A DNA stretch of 64,000 bases from Sophora flavescens (taxonomy: Eukaryota > Streptophyta > Magnoliopsida > Fabales > Fabaceae), in assembly GCA_030762895.1 (NCBI GenBank), contig CM061065.1:83709607-83773606 (forward strand), in the 5' to 3' direction. The first letter of the stretch is position 1. Each line of letters begins with the position of its first letter. Below, in pieces: positions 42,771 through 54,866 of this stretch. A program made the position numbers and the translations under genes. The notes under the pieces are model-generated. The model was not told the origin of the DNA. It saw only the letters and a list, made by a program, of their open reading frames with translations, and did not search any database.

Positions 42771-44220
42771 CACGCAAGAAATCTAGTGGTATCTTCAAAG
42801 TTTGCCCAAAATGTGAACGATTTTATGACGATGCCGCTACCAAGAAGGCAAGGGGGCAGAAAACATCATCATATCACCCACAAGACAGAACTGAGTCTCG
42901 TGATGGTAATAGTCAAGGCAGGTTCTCGCACCCGAAAAGCCATGCTAGGTCTCACAGTGTGCACAGGAATACTGCGCATGTTGTTAACAAGCAAACAGGT
43001 AGCCGTCGGCAACATATGTATCATACAAGACCTAAACATCATAACACTGGAGGTTGGCTTGAAGAGCCAATCAGAGAATCAGTTGGAAGCAGCAAATCTG
43101 TCGGTGGAGGATTCAATTCCATCAAGACCAGGAAGCCCCCATCTAACGTAATGGTGGATCAATGGGTAAAAAATTCTGCTATGGCCCGTTATCCGGAGTT
43201 ACGAAAGAAGAAGTGGGTGAGAAAGAATAAGTTTGATGATTGGAATTCCCCCTCTAGAACGAAGATTACCGAAGAGGGCAATTGGTTCAAAACGCTCAGA
43301 TGACAGGACCTGGTTTGTCGTGGGCACAACTCGGCCACCCTTATCTAAGAGCCAAATAAGAAGATTACAGAGGCTCCGACGGGCTCAAAATAAGAAGCTT
43401 TCCCAGCAAGGGGGCATCATAATAAAAGAATTGCCTTCTCATGATACTGGTTGCTTGGTTGCAATGACTGACAACAAGGCCGACAAGAGTGGGGAAGTGA
43501 AGGTGAAAAACGTGATAGAAGTTCACCAGTTGGGTGTCGATAGGAGGATGCCTGTTACTCAAGTTAAGGAGAATAGACCCATGTCACAACTACATAAAGA
43601 ACAAGAAGGCATTAGAGATGGCATCACTGCCAACAAAGTCCACAAGCAAATGTCCTGTTGATTTGGTAGACATAGAAAAGGTTGCTGGACTTGAGAAAGA
43701 ATTTGAGGCGAGAATGGAAGAATAACAGTTGACAACGTTTAAGCCTGAATGCAATCTAACCAAGGAAGATTTGTCTTTTGATGCTGTCATCGAAGCACCA
43801 GATGATTCAAATGATGACATAAACATTAGTAAAGACATGGACGCGGTTAGACAAAATGAAGACCTAACTGACATTATAGAGGCTCTAGACAATTGCGGCG
43901 CTGGCATGGCCCGACCTCTGTCAGATAGGTCAGGATTAGATGACAAGGGTGATTTAAGAAGAAATCATGGCAGAATGGTTGGAGGTGCATTCTTGGATGA
44001 AGATCCAGAAAACGAAATCATACTGGAACCAGGTATGAGAATGAAGATAGGATTAATTTCATTCATCCCAGTATAATATGAGGGATATCTCGAAGTTGAC
44101 TTCTCCGACGATGATGATGTCGTCAACAATGATAGAGATCCAGGCGATTTTTGGATGTACGTTCAAGAGAATTTGGTTACCGTATTCGACAATGTAGCCC
44201 AGTTAGAGAAGCCCACCGAT
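42767..44220 (+). pseudogene. Tat gag-pol spacer region
   Basis: Frames such as CPKCERFYDDAATKKARGQK (about 42800) and a long basic, Arg/Lys/His-rich segment, then an acidic segment (43729-44076), lie between gag and protease. Tat/Ogre elements have a variable region here. No enzymatic domain is seen; breaks lie near 43303, 43660, 43725 and 44076. Confidence 0.55.
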
Positions 44221-44806
44221 GAGCAAAGAAACCATTTGAAGCCTTAGCATGTAAAGGCCATAATAGATGGAAGACCTACCAACAAGGTTTTAATCGACTG
44301 GGGGAGCTACTGTGAATCTGATGCCAAGAGCAATGTTCAAAAAGCTAGGGAAGGATCAGTCAGATTTAATTTCGACAGATATGGTCGTCACTGATTTCAG
44401 TGGCAAAACGTCTCCGTCAGACGGCGTCATTTTGTTGAATATTTAAGTTGGCACTGTCGAAAGGATGACACTGTTTGTGATAATCCCCGCCAAGTCAAGC
44501 TACAACCTATTACTTAGCAGGGATTGAATTCATGCTGTGGGAGCAATTTCGTCAACAGTGCATCAGAAAGTAATCTTGTGGAATGAGCAAGATCAGGTAG
44601 AAATAGTCGGGCATGACAACAACACTTGTTATGCTCAGCAATTACATATTGATTTCAAGGTATATTCACCAAACTTCGGACCTATAACTTCCAACGAAGG
44701 GGTCATTGACAAGGATGCATTGGAAGCGAGTCTTCTCAGTCAATTTGGTGTTAAGATAAAGGAAGAGGCCGACAAATCTCGGTCAAATTCCGACAATGAG
44801 CCTTGA
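44221..44806 (+). pseudogene. Tat protease domain
   Basis: VKAIIDGRPTNKVLID near 44250 leads into the aspartic protease active site; an extra base in a G-run near 44305 shifts the frame before ATVNLMPRAMFKKLGK. The flap-side region SYNLLLSRDWIHAVGAISS follows at about 44500. The enzyme would cleave the gag-pol precursor. The frameshift inside the active site makes it non-functional. Confidence 0.7.
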
Positions 44807-44867
44807 AATACAACTGAGAAAATTGTCAGCCGATCTGGCCGACAAAGAAGTACACACTTGAGAAAGT

Positions 44868-46337
44868 GTGTTAGCGGACTGTATCATTGACGACGGCCCT
44901 TTGGGTTTTGAAAAGGGAGCCGAAGTTAAGCAAAATGTGGAAGTGGAAGATCCCCTGGAAGAAATAAACTTAGGTACGGAGGAAAAGAAATGGCCTATCT
45001 TTGTGAGTGCTTTTCTGCCAGAGGATTACAAACAAAAACTTGTCAGACTAATTGCAGAGTATAAAGATTTCTTTGCATGGGACGATGATGAAATGCCTGA
45101 TTTAAGAAGGGATCTTGTCGAACACCGGTTACCACTCAGGGAGGATTGCAAACCTGTCAAACAAAGTGAAAGCAGAAGATTTGCCCCAGAGGTGGTGCAT
45201 AAAATCAAAGAGGAAGTAGAGAGACTGCTTAAAGCAAAGTTCATTCGAACAACCAGGTATGTCGATTGAATTTCTAACATAGTTCCTGTTATTAAAAAGA
45301 ATGGCAAAATGAGGGTATGCATAGATTTTAGAAATGTAAATACTGCTACCCCTAAAGATGAATATCCGATGTCAATAGCCGACATGCTTGTCGACTCAAA
45401 GATCGAAAAATGAAATTTTAAGTTGTATGGATGGCCAGGCAGGTTATAATCAAATCTTTATAGCCGAAGAAGATGTGTCAAAGACTGCCTTCAAGTGTCC
45501 AGGAGCAATTGGGACATATGAATGGATTGTCATGCCTTTCGGTTTAAAGAATGCAGGAGCCACCTATCAACAAGCAATGAATACTATTTTCCATGATGTG
45601 GTTGGGAAATTTATAGAAGTATACATTGATGATGTGGTTGTCAAATCAAAAACTAAAGATGACCACTTAGAGCACCTGAAGTAAGGGTTTGAAAGGATGA
45701 GAAGACACAACCTCAAAAGGAACCCAGAGAAATGCAGCCTTGGAGTGTCGGCTGCCAAATTCTTGGGCTTTTTAGTTCATAAGAAAGGATCGAGGTGGAC
45801 AAAAATAAAGCCAAAGCAATTATGGAAGCCGCAACGCCGACAAATAAGAAGGAATTACAGTCCTTCCTAGGAAAGGTTAACTTTCTGCGGAGGTTTATAT
45901 TGAATTTGTTAGGAGGAACAAGAGTATTTGCACAATTGGTCAAGTTGAAAGCAGAACAAAGTTTCGTATGGGAATCTTGTCACCAAGAAGCTTTTGACCA
46001 GATCAAGCAATACTTAGTCAATCCACCGGTCATGAAGCCTGCTATGCCCCGTCGACCGTTGATGTTGTACATATCAACATCTGAAGATACTATAGGATAT
46101 CTCTTGGCCCAGGATAACTATGACAATGTCGAAAGGGCCGTGTATTATCTAAGCAGAGTTCTCAATGATGCTGAGAAAAGATATAGTGCTATAGCGAAAT
46201 TATGTCTCGCGTTGTATTTTTCATGTACCAAACTCAAATATTATATGATGTCTTGTAATGTATTAGTAATTTCTAAGACTGATCTAAGAAAGTATATGTT
46301 GTCAAAACCAGCCCTTAATGGACGTATTGGTAAATAG
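44868..46337 (+). pseudogene. Tat reverse transcriptase and first RNase H
   Basis: The RT begins with EDYKQKLVRLIAEYKDFFAW (45025) and VEHRLPLREDCKPVKQ. It continues CIDFRNVNTATPKDEYP (45317) and FKCPGAIGTYEWIVMPFGLK, with catalytic YIDDVVVKS at 45620 and then SFLGKVNFLRRFI. The first RNase H follows (LMLYISTSEDTIGYLLAQD near 46060). Frame breaks at 45267, 45400, 45682 (TAA) and about 45790; TAG at 46335 is a W codon in the family (WTITLSEYSL continues). Confidence 0.85.
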
Positions 46338-47090
46338 ACCATTACTTTGTCGGAATATTCTTTACAATACGTGCCAGCCAAAGCTGTCAAAGGTCAGGCA
46401 GTTGTCGACTTCTTGGTAGAACATCCAGGATTGGATGTGACGGAAATAAACTTTGTCAATTTACAACCTTGGAAACTTTACTTTGATGGATCAAGGTATC
46501 GAGGAGGTAGTGGAGTAAGAATCTTAATCGTGACTCCACAAGGAAGTCCTACTAACTTCATGTTTGAGCTTAAGTATCCATGTTCTAACAATGAAGCTGA
46601 GTATGAAGCTTTGATTATCGGATTAGAGATACTAATGGAGATGAAAGCACGAGATGTGCATATCTTTGTGGATTCTCAGTTGATTGTTAAACAACTTACC
46701 CAAGAATACAAGTGTGTCAGTTATAACTTGACCAAATATTGCATTATAGCAAGTAAGTTAATGAGAAAATTCGATGACGTAGTTGCTAAGAATATCCCCA
46801 GGGGATTGAATCAAGAAGCTAATAAGTTATCCCAAATGGCGTCGGGGTACAAGATATCTCAAAAGACTTTGTCAGGATTAATGGAGATTAGAGAATTATT
46901 ATATCCACTGGAAGAAAGAGATGTCTTAGTCAATGATGTAATGCTGCCGAATGACTGGAGGTTGCCAATAATTGATTGTTTGGAAAATCCAAGTCAAAAT
47001 GCAGATAGAAGGATAAAATATACGGCATTGAGTTATACTATGCAAGGTGGACTACTACAAAGAAGATATGTTGACGGAACTTTACACTAA
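46338..47090 (+). pseudogene. Tat second (archaeal-type) RNase H
   Basis: After the connection (YVPAKAVKGQAVVDFLVEHP) comes LYFDGSRYRGGSGV (46482), CSNNEAEYEALIIGLEI (46582) and VDSQLIVKQL (46670), the D-E-D pattern of the additional RNase H that defines the Tat clade. The frame is open for 247 codons, one of the best preserved parts of the element. Stop TAA at 47088 precedes the integrase. Confidence 0.88.
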
Positions 47091-48220
47091 TGCTTAAGTG
47101 AGCAAGATGCTTATTTAGCTTTGTCAGAGGTTCACGAAGGTATATGCGGAGCCCACCAAGCAGGTGAAAAAATGAAATGGGTACTTGACGAAGTTTGTAT
47201 TATTGGCCAACTATGGTGAAAGATTGCATTCTGTTTGCCAAGTATTGTGAGCAATGCCAGAAACATGACCACATACAAAATGTTCCGGCCAGCGAATTAC
47301 ATTCTATTGTTAAGCCTTGGCCATTCAGAGGATGGGCCTTAGATTTAATTTGCCAAATACATCCTTCTTCGACGAAAGGACATCAGTTCATTTTAGTTGG
47401 AGTTGATTATTTTACCAAGTGGGTGGAAGTAGTTTGCTTTAAAGCAATCACTCAAGATGTAATTTACTTTATCGAAAATCACATTGTTTGTCAGTTTGGA
47501 ATACCACAAACCTTGAAAACTGACCAAGGGTCAGTTTTTACTGATAAGAAGATTGTAGAATATGTAAGTTCTAGGCATATAATGATGCTAACATCTACCC
47601 CATACTATGCACATGCCAATGGTCAAGTCGAGGTCGCAAATAAAATTATCATTGGCCTCATTAAAAAGCATGTGGGTTGACAGCCTAAAAACTGGCATAA
47701 CACCCTTGATTAAATACTTTGGCCATATAGGAGTTCACCTCGACAGTCGACGGGGACGTCACCATTAAGGTTAGTATACGGGCATGATCCTGTGTTACCT
47801 GTCGAAATTAATCTTCAATCAACTCGTATTCAAAGGCAAGATGACTTGCCTGTCGACCAATATTGGAATGCAATGTTGGATGAATTGGACGAATTAAGTG
47901 ATGAAAGGTTGGTTGCTTTGGAATATTTGATTCGACAGAAAGAAAGAATTTCAAAATTCTATAATAGTCGAGTTAAATTTAAATCATTTAAAGTGGATGA
48001 TTTAGTATGGAAAGTTATTTTGCCCATGGATAAACGTTTCCAGGAATATGGTAAGTGGTCACCAAAATGGGAAGGACCATTTAAGATTTCCAAAGTATTT
48101 TCTGGAAATGCTTATGCACTTGTCGATGTCAATACGAGCCTAAGAATAAATTCTATTAATGGCAAGCATTTGAAGAAATATAAACTGTCAATGCTGGAAG
48201 TAAAGATTGACAAAAACTGA
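47091..48220 (+). pseudogene. Tat integrase
   Basis: The zinc-binding end YCEQCQKHDHIQ (47246) is followed by the core: GWALDLICQIHP (first Asp), LKTDQGSVF (second Asp, 47516) and NGQVEVANK (Glu, 47620). The C-terminal part has WKVILPMDKRFQEYGKWSPKW then EGPFKI and ends at 48220. It inserts the cDNA into the chromosome. TGA at 47678 and TAA near 47712 interrupt it; a shift near 47745 precedes the C-terminal frame. Confidence 0.86.
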
Positions 48221-49255
48221 AAGGAAGTGAGAATATTTTAATCGCTAACTTGGCAATATAACCAGACATTGTCAAAAGCATAAGTTGTCAATCTAAATTA
48301 GTCAGTATTTGGCAAAAGTGCAAATTGTTAAACGAGGTTAACTTATTCCTAACAGTTGACTAAGAGCCCAAAACTCTGATGAAATTAGCAGATTTGTCTC
48401 CCAACTCTTCGACAATGCAGCAGTGCAATCTAATTTGTTGAGGCTTCATTCCCTCTTTGATGAGATTTCATCTGCTTCATATGTCGAGGGTGCACAGAGT
48501 GTAAAAAAAAAATCTGGCACGAGCAGATCTCACCATCATTCAACCCAGAAGGTGGTTGTTGCTTATGGTGAAGTAAGAACAACACCAGGGGAGATAACCA
48601 CCCCTGAGAAGAAGATGATGGAACTGGAAACAGATGCACCCATTATGTTTCAAGTCTACTCTAACCGGAGGTGGGCAACGGTGGTCAGCTTTAGTGGTTA
48701 CGTTGGTTGCTGATCTCTTCCGTGCCCATTACGTTGGTTAGTGGTCTTTAGTTAGAAAACGACCATCAAGACAGAGACCTTGACTCTGAGGTTCAAAGGT
48801 TATAAACCCAGGCTCCCATGGAGGAAGCAAGAAGAACAAAAGGAAGTTTGTTTCTAGTAAGAACATGGCTTACTTGAAGTAATGAGTTTCAAGTTTAGAA
48901 ATGTTAGGAGTTACAAACCCCACTATTTATAATGGATTGGGGGAGACAAGAAATTAAATGCAAGAAATTCTCTGATGTTTTGAAATACATCACAACATTA
49001 ATTATAATTTGAACAAAGATGAGTTATGAAACTTATTGGAAAAAAGAAGTTACATTAAATGATGAATAAGCGTGCAGGTAAACCAAGAGTCATTCTCATT
49101 GAATATAAAATAAAAAATAAGTGTCAGAATTACATAATTTGACTGACAAAAGAAAATTACATCGATTGATTCTTGTCCAAGTTGACGCCGAGAGACAATT
49201 GGTCCCATGCAAAAGTAAGATTAGCTTTGTCGGCAATTGCATCATCATAATCAGG
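48221..49255. other. Spacer between Tat integrase and the antisense gene
   Basis: About 1 kb with no recognised domain. TTGTCAA and CGACA words typical of the element's non-coding parts are frequent. The 3' ends of the sense gag-pol and the antisense gene converge on this segment. Confidence 0.45.
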
Positions 49256-52200
49256 TCAGAGCATGAAGTTTGCCAACCACAATTTCAGCTTTTTGGCCAA
49301 GTTGGACAGATTCGTCATCAATAGCCTTGACTTTGTCTCTCGCTTCTTTTCTCGAGCCTTGTCAAACTTAGCGCATCTTTGATCTGTCGATTCAATCTCT
49401 GCCAGCAATCTTTTCCAATATTCCAAAAGGGATTCTTTGGTTTGAGTGCCTGTTAAGATGAGGTCAAGCTCTTTTTGTTTAGAAACCTTAAAATCTTGGA
49501 ACTTGGCCAAGAGGTTATCCTTAATCTTTTCCTCCTCTTCATAAGAAGGAATGACAGAGGAAATTTTCTCCAACTTTTGAGAGAAATGTTCCCAGAATTT
49601 GTAGATTGAAAGGACCTGAAAAGTGCCCGACAAAGTAATATTGGAATGAAGAGGAGTAATCTCTTTAATCAGTCTTGACAACTCTTGTTGAATGTTAACA
49701 TCAGAGTAAAGAGTGTTAAAAGAGTTTTCAAGAAGAGCTGTCAAATCATGCATAAGATTATTGACTCGAGAGTCGCTGGAGTCGTACTGGGTTGACGAAG
49801 AGTTGGCAGAAATGAAGAGCAGGCTTAGTCTCAGGAGATTTAGTAGTTGGAAGTTTGACTGGTGGTGGAGGAAGAGCAATGGGCAATGATTTTGCCAATA
49901 AAGCTTCCATATCAATATCCTCATTAGGAATCTCGATGATGGAAGTCGCCGATCGGTTGGTTGGTCACGCAGAAGTTGAAGTCTGAGCAGTCAGCTCAGG
50001 TTGTTGAGAAATGAGGGGCATTTCCTGAATGAATTTAGAGCTTGGAGGATCTTTTGTCAGAACTTCACCCTCAGGAGCCAAGTGCTCTAAATTTTCTTCG
50101 ATCTGTAAGGGTAAGAAAATCAATGAGTCAGAATTAAAATAATTAAATCAAGGGAGATTGCAAACAAATTGTCTTGTACCTCTGGATCAGGAAGATTTGT
50201 TGGTTCAACAATTTTGTTGACAATTTCCTGGATGGTCATTAAGTCCTCACCTTGGGAAGTTTTTTCCTAATAAAAGAAATTGAGTGAGACATAAATGTAA
50301 TATATATGAAAACGTGACAGGATGATGAAAAGTATACCATATTGGAGTCTGAAGACACCAAATCAATATCCACGGCTGCTTCCTATGCTTCTTCAGTAGG
50401 TTGGACAACTTTCTTTTTCTGTCAAAGTGGAAAAGAAAGTTAGAGATTCTGGATAAATATGTTTAATCCGACAAACCAGTCATAAGGATTAAAGCTTTAC
50501 CTTGGACTGATCAGAAGGAGAATTGTTGGATGAACCAACAATGGTGTCTTTGGGTTTGGTTTAAGTCTTGACAGCATTAGAATCTGCTGAGATAGAAGAA
50601 CTCTTGACAGATTTTGATCTCTTGGAGGGAGAATAAGCGACTGGAGCTTTTCCTCTTTTTTTCTTGGTCCCTCTAGTCGTTTTAGTCTTAGGGACATGAA
50701 CTTTGGTCGATCGTGATCCTTTCTTGGCAGTCTTGGTCTTCACAGGGATCAAGTCATCATCCTCATCATCGTTAACTTCAGATACTTCTTCAACTGACAC
50801 GTCAGCCTTGGATTTCCTAGGAAGAGGTTTGTCAAGAGTAACAACTGTCAATGAAAACATGAATAAGTCAACTGTTAGTAAAGAAGAAAAGAAAATAGAT
50901 ACTTGTTTGACTAATAAGTACATGGGTTATAAGTTAGTATTCACGAAAGGAATATAAAGTCGTCATCAGATTGGAGAAACCGACGAGCGAAGGTTACTGG
51001 ATTTGGCTTTTCAAAGGGGTCAACATAAGCACTTACGCTCTCTAGAAAGATAATGTTACCTCCCTTCATCGGCTTCCCCGGATGTGAATCAGGCTAAACC
51101 AAAAGGGGCACTAGGAATATGCACAGGGGTCGGGAAAAGGAGCCTTTAAGTCACAAAATATTCTCGTAGTCATATTTGGGATTTCTCGATATTTGGAAAG
51201 CCTTTCACTTTCCTCGTTATCATGCTTCCTTTTAACTTTAGCTAAAACACCATTGACATGACGAACCATATCATATGGTCTCATAGGATTCCACTTGATT
51301 TTGTAAAGTTTCTCGAAAGCTCAAATTTCTTTTCAAAGTTCACCTTGAGTTTTTGATGCCGGATCCTGTTCCTGCATAGAAGAATCATCACCATTACCAG
51401 CAGCAACTTCAATTCGAATCAAGCAAGCTTTTAGATTTGGATGATAATTGGAATAATAATCATTCCACTAGTTAAGAAAGCTTTGAGTTGTTGCATGAAA
51501 GATAGAAAATGGGACATTCTGTAAAAAGGTCATGTGAGCTTTATCTTCATCACTGATGGCCATAATATCTTCATATGTTGGGGCTATGACATTGATAAAA
51601 CGCTCATCCGGGTTTGATGAGTAAGGAGCAGGAATGGATTGACAGAAAGGGGTAAGATTGACCTTTTAAGAGGTAGACAAAAGAGAATGTAAAATTTTGA
51701 AGTAGAATGTCAAATTGGCAATCTCATCTCTTGACAAAGACTCAGCAGAAACATAACAAAGATAAGAGCCATAAGTGTCAACCGACAGGTCAACGAGAGC
51801 TTTATAAGAGAATCGACGCTCTAAAATAGCATGCTGCCACAATTGGAGAAGCCAAAGAGGACCTCCTATGTTAATTTTCTTTTTCTTGGACCTGACAGTG
51901 TCAACTAACATGCTCATACTGTCATAGAGATTGGCGAAAACGCATTGGCCTAATGCTACCCTCTTGCCAGTAGCAAGAAGATTGGCAAGAGGAACATACA
52001 AAGCAATTAAAGTAGCAGACTTGCTACACGAGACATAAGCATATAGCAAAAGAAATAAAAAAGCTACATGCTCTGTGTCTGTCACAGGTTCTTTGTCTTC
52101 GCCTCTAAAATCTGTTATGTATTTGGAGAAAGAACATTTTGGGACATAGACATCAATTTGTCTTTTGACTTCGACACTAGAATGTATAGCAGGGTCATCT

Positions 52201-52760
52201 GGACGAAGGCCCGTAATAGCTGACATGTCGAATAGGGTTGGACCCATCATTCCGTATGGGAAATGGAAATTTTTTAGTGGTTTTGTTCCAGAAAAAGACC
52301 GACGCCCCTATCAGAGAAAAATCTACTAGTTTGAGATGGCGGGAAAGCAGAATAAACTCAAAGATTCCAGCCTCTTCCCACACATCACGTTTTTCGGCTT
52401 GGACTCGGTCAAGCCAACTAATGTAAGCATCAAATCGGGTAGCAGGGGCATTCTAAAAATCCTATTGCTCTTTTTAAATGCATGAATAGGGAGTGAATTT
52501 GGTGAAGCTAAGATAGTTTCGTCTGGACTATTGCAAGGAAAAGAACCACGCAAGTCCTCAGCGATTTTGTTCTGGGCAATGAGAGGACCCAAGAACGTAG
52601 CAGGTGGGTTCAGAAAAATAGAAGAGTCATGAACAGGGTAGATTACCTTAGAGTCCTGCCATAGTTTTGATTCGTCCAAGATTGGATCTTGAACTACCGC
52701 CCTAGGAGCAGCAACTGATGCTTGGGGTACTGAAGTTGAAGTTTTAGAGGTAGTGGCCAT
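49256..52760 (-). pseudogene. Antisense plant-mobile-domain gene with introns in the Tat element
   Basis: The start is ATG at 52760 (MATTSKTSTSVPQ). Exon 1 encodes a plant mobile domain-like region: AYISWLDRVQAEKRDVWEEA (about 52420), GMMGPTLFDMSAITGLRPDD (52253), then YVPLANLLATGKRVALGQC and a hydrophobic block to about 51670. Four short introns with GT..AG on the minus strand: 50944-50845, 50501-50419, 50337-50267 and 50179-50103. Later exons give an acidic/Lys-rich, nuclear-looking segment (KTTRGTKKKRGKAPVAY) and a C-terminal coiled-coil (49720-49256). Several stops (for example in FLN*WNDYY near 51470 and VKT*TKPK near 50563) show decay. Antisense PMD-type ORFs between pol and the 3' LTR are known from Tat elements; their role is unknown. 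Confidence 0.8.
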
Positions 52761-52909
52761 GGAAGTCAAACGAAACGGCGAAGAGGATGGGTTCTTTGTG
52801 AAGAAGAAAGGACTTTCGCAGAGAAAGAGAAAGCAAGGGAAATAAGAGAACATCAGGCGATGATGTGATGGAAATTTAAAGAAAGTGGGAGTTGGTTGTT
52901 CGATTTCCA

Positions 52910-53074
52910 AGACAGCTACAACATTATGATTATCGCTATTAAGTAGGGATTAAGTTGATAAGATTTAGTTACTGAAGTTAAGCTTAGAATTAAAAGATCT
53001 GTTAAGGATTTGAAAATTCAAAATTTGCAATTCTTTAGAATAAACCCGTAGAAAAGAAAAACTTGGGGGGCATC
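52910..53074 (+). other. Tat 3' non-coding end and polypurine tract
   Basis: Sequence between the antisense gene start and the 3' LTR. GAAAAGAAAAACTTGGGGGG (53051-53070), four bases before the LTR TG, is the polypurine tract that primes plus-strand DNA synthesis. Any promoter for the antisense gene should lie here or in the LTR. Confidence 0.7.
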
Positions 53075-53563
53075 TGTTAAGGATGAAATTTTGGATTTAT
53101 GACAGATGTTTTCTAGACAGGGTGACGAGAGAACCGGAGTAATGACTAAGATTTTTTAAGTATTGAAATTGTTTAGTTGACAAGAAAAGAACATAGTCTG
53201 GTAAAATGGGAGAATTCGACAGACGGATTCATGATGAAGCAAAAGAGGAAATATAACTAGCCAAAAATAAGAATTGTCAAAAGAGAAAGAAAGTGAAGAA
53301 ATTGGATAAGACCCTGATCCGACGAAAGGTTTTCAATACAAGTTGTCAAGCAGCCAAACCGTCAAAGACAATCAAGTCGACACGGAGCAGTTCAAGGAAT
53401 TGAGCAGTTTCAAAAGTTGTTTCACAAGCAGTTCAAATTTATAGTTTAGAAACTACCAAGATACGTGGCAGTCATTAAGATAGGAAGTTAGTAATAAGTA
53501 GTTACTTTATTTGCCTATAAATACTTGTAAACACAATGTAAAAAGGGGTCGGTTACTTGATAC
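53075..53563 (+). repeat. Tat 3' LTR, first part
   Basis: TGTTAAGGATG start, TATA box TATAAATAC at 53516, empty CACTA site near 53183. It is interrupted at 53564 by Athila after ATAC. Confidence 0.9.
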
Positions 53564-53684
53564 TGGTCGCGCTGTCGCGCACGCGCCAAAAAGAACGAGC
53601 GGGTTTTAAAATTGTAGTTAGGGCGACAACTCGGATGTCGTCTCACAAGGACTCTTAAAGTGTTATTTTTCACAAAAATCAGTT

Positions 53685-53702
53685 TGGGGGGGGGGGGGGG
53701 GG
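53685..53702 (+). repeat. G-run in the Athila 3' LTR
   Basis: About 18 consecutive G, compared with 7 at the matching place of the 5' LTR (61965-61971), so it expanded after integration or is a length error in sequencing. Confidence 0.85.
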
Positions 53703-54267
53703 GGTTTTTTGGATGCAATCAAAGAAAATAAAACAATGAAAACAGAGCAATAAAACAAGGCAATTCAAAGAGGTTATCCAATAGCTAAAAACGATTAATC
53801 TATTGTTCTCGATTTCCCAACTATCATAGGTTCATGCAATTTCCAAGCCCTAAGCAGATTCTAATCCCCTCCCGGTTGTAGCAACAATTTACAAGCGAAA
53901 CCACTACTACAGATATATGTCCCTATTCCCGAATTAAGCAAACGGGGTTAAGCCCTTCGTGAACTAAGCGAACACGAAACGTACACACGCGAATTAAGCA
54001 AACGCGATTAATTATAGGAACATGATATCACCAAAAATAAATCAACACAACACAATATACTCCTGAATTAAGCAAACAGAAATATATAACATGGCATTGA
54101 AAAGGGAAAAGCATACAAAACAGGAAATATAAGAACCTCAAGTGTAGTGGAAATCGATTACAATAGATTAATCCTAGAAACTTAGTTCTCCATGGAAAAC
54201 AAAAACACAAAAAAAAAGTAAAAACAATGGAGAAGCAAAAGGTATTCTTCCTATCTGTCCAGAACAG

Positions 54268-54276
54268 CCTTTTATA
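54268..54276 (-). promoter_or_regulatory. TATA box of the Athila 3' LTR
   Basis: Minus strand TATAAAAGG; the same at 62536-62544 in the 5' LTR, which is the copy that would drive the element. Confidence 0.55.
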
Positions 54277-54297
54277 ATTAGTCAAAAAGTCAGCTCA

Positions 54298-54645
54298 CTC
54301 GCGAGGCGAGCCCTAATTCGCGAGGTGAATATTGTGAAAAGTCAGCAACCTTTGGCATTCTTGCGAGGCGAACAACGGCTCGCGGGGCGAAGAACTGAAG
54401 AGTCTTCTTATTACGCCCGTTATGAACATCAGGGGCCAACCGTGATGCTTTATGACTTCCATTATCGCGAGGCGAAGAAGTTATTCGCGAGGCGACCCCG
54501 AGAGCTTGCATATTTCTGGAACAGTCATCCTTCAGGGTCGCGGGGCGAAGAGCTGTTCGCGGGGTGAACCAGAGAGGATGTCATTTTCACTGTTCTGCTG
54601 GCTTTCAGGTTCGCGAGGTGAGAAAATCTCTCGCGTGGCGAATCC
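54298..54645 (-). repeat. Array of TCGCGAGGCGAA-like words in the Athila 3' LTR
   Basis: About ten copies of a core YCGCGRGGYGA word spaced 15-60 bp apart, upstream of the TATA box in the direction of transcription, i.e. in U3. The same array is at 62566-62912. Spacing is irregular, so this is a motif cluster, not a tandem repeat. Confidence 0.8.
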
Positions 54646-54866
54646 CCCGTTTCTTTATTCTCTCAACTTCTACTTAACCTGAAAACAAAGAAATAGCTAT
54701 AAGTGCATTATTTGACTCAAAACTGACTAATTTAACCTGAAACTACCTTAGAGACTCAAAACCTTACTTGAGGACAATCTAATCTAATTTGGGTGAAAAT
54801 AGGATATAATTTGCACAAAACCCTGGTCATACTAGCCATAAAACTAGATGAGCCAGAGGCTCATCA

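Larger units (their letters stand above)
53564..54866 (-). repeat. Athila 3' LTR
   Basis: It ends with GACCA at 53564 and starts TGATGAGCC at 54866 on the minus strand. It is almost identical to 61843-63134 apart from a cluster of differences in the first 150 bp (plus coordinates) and a much longer G-run (53685-53702). Confidence 0.92.
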
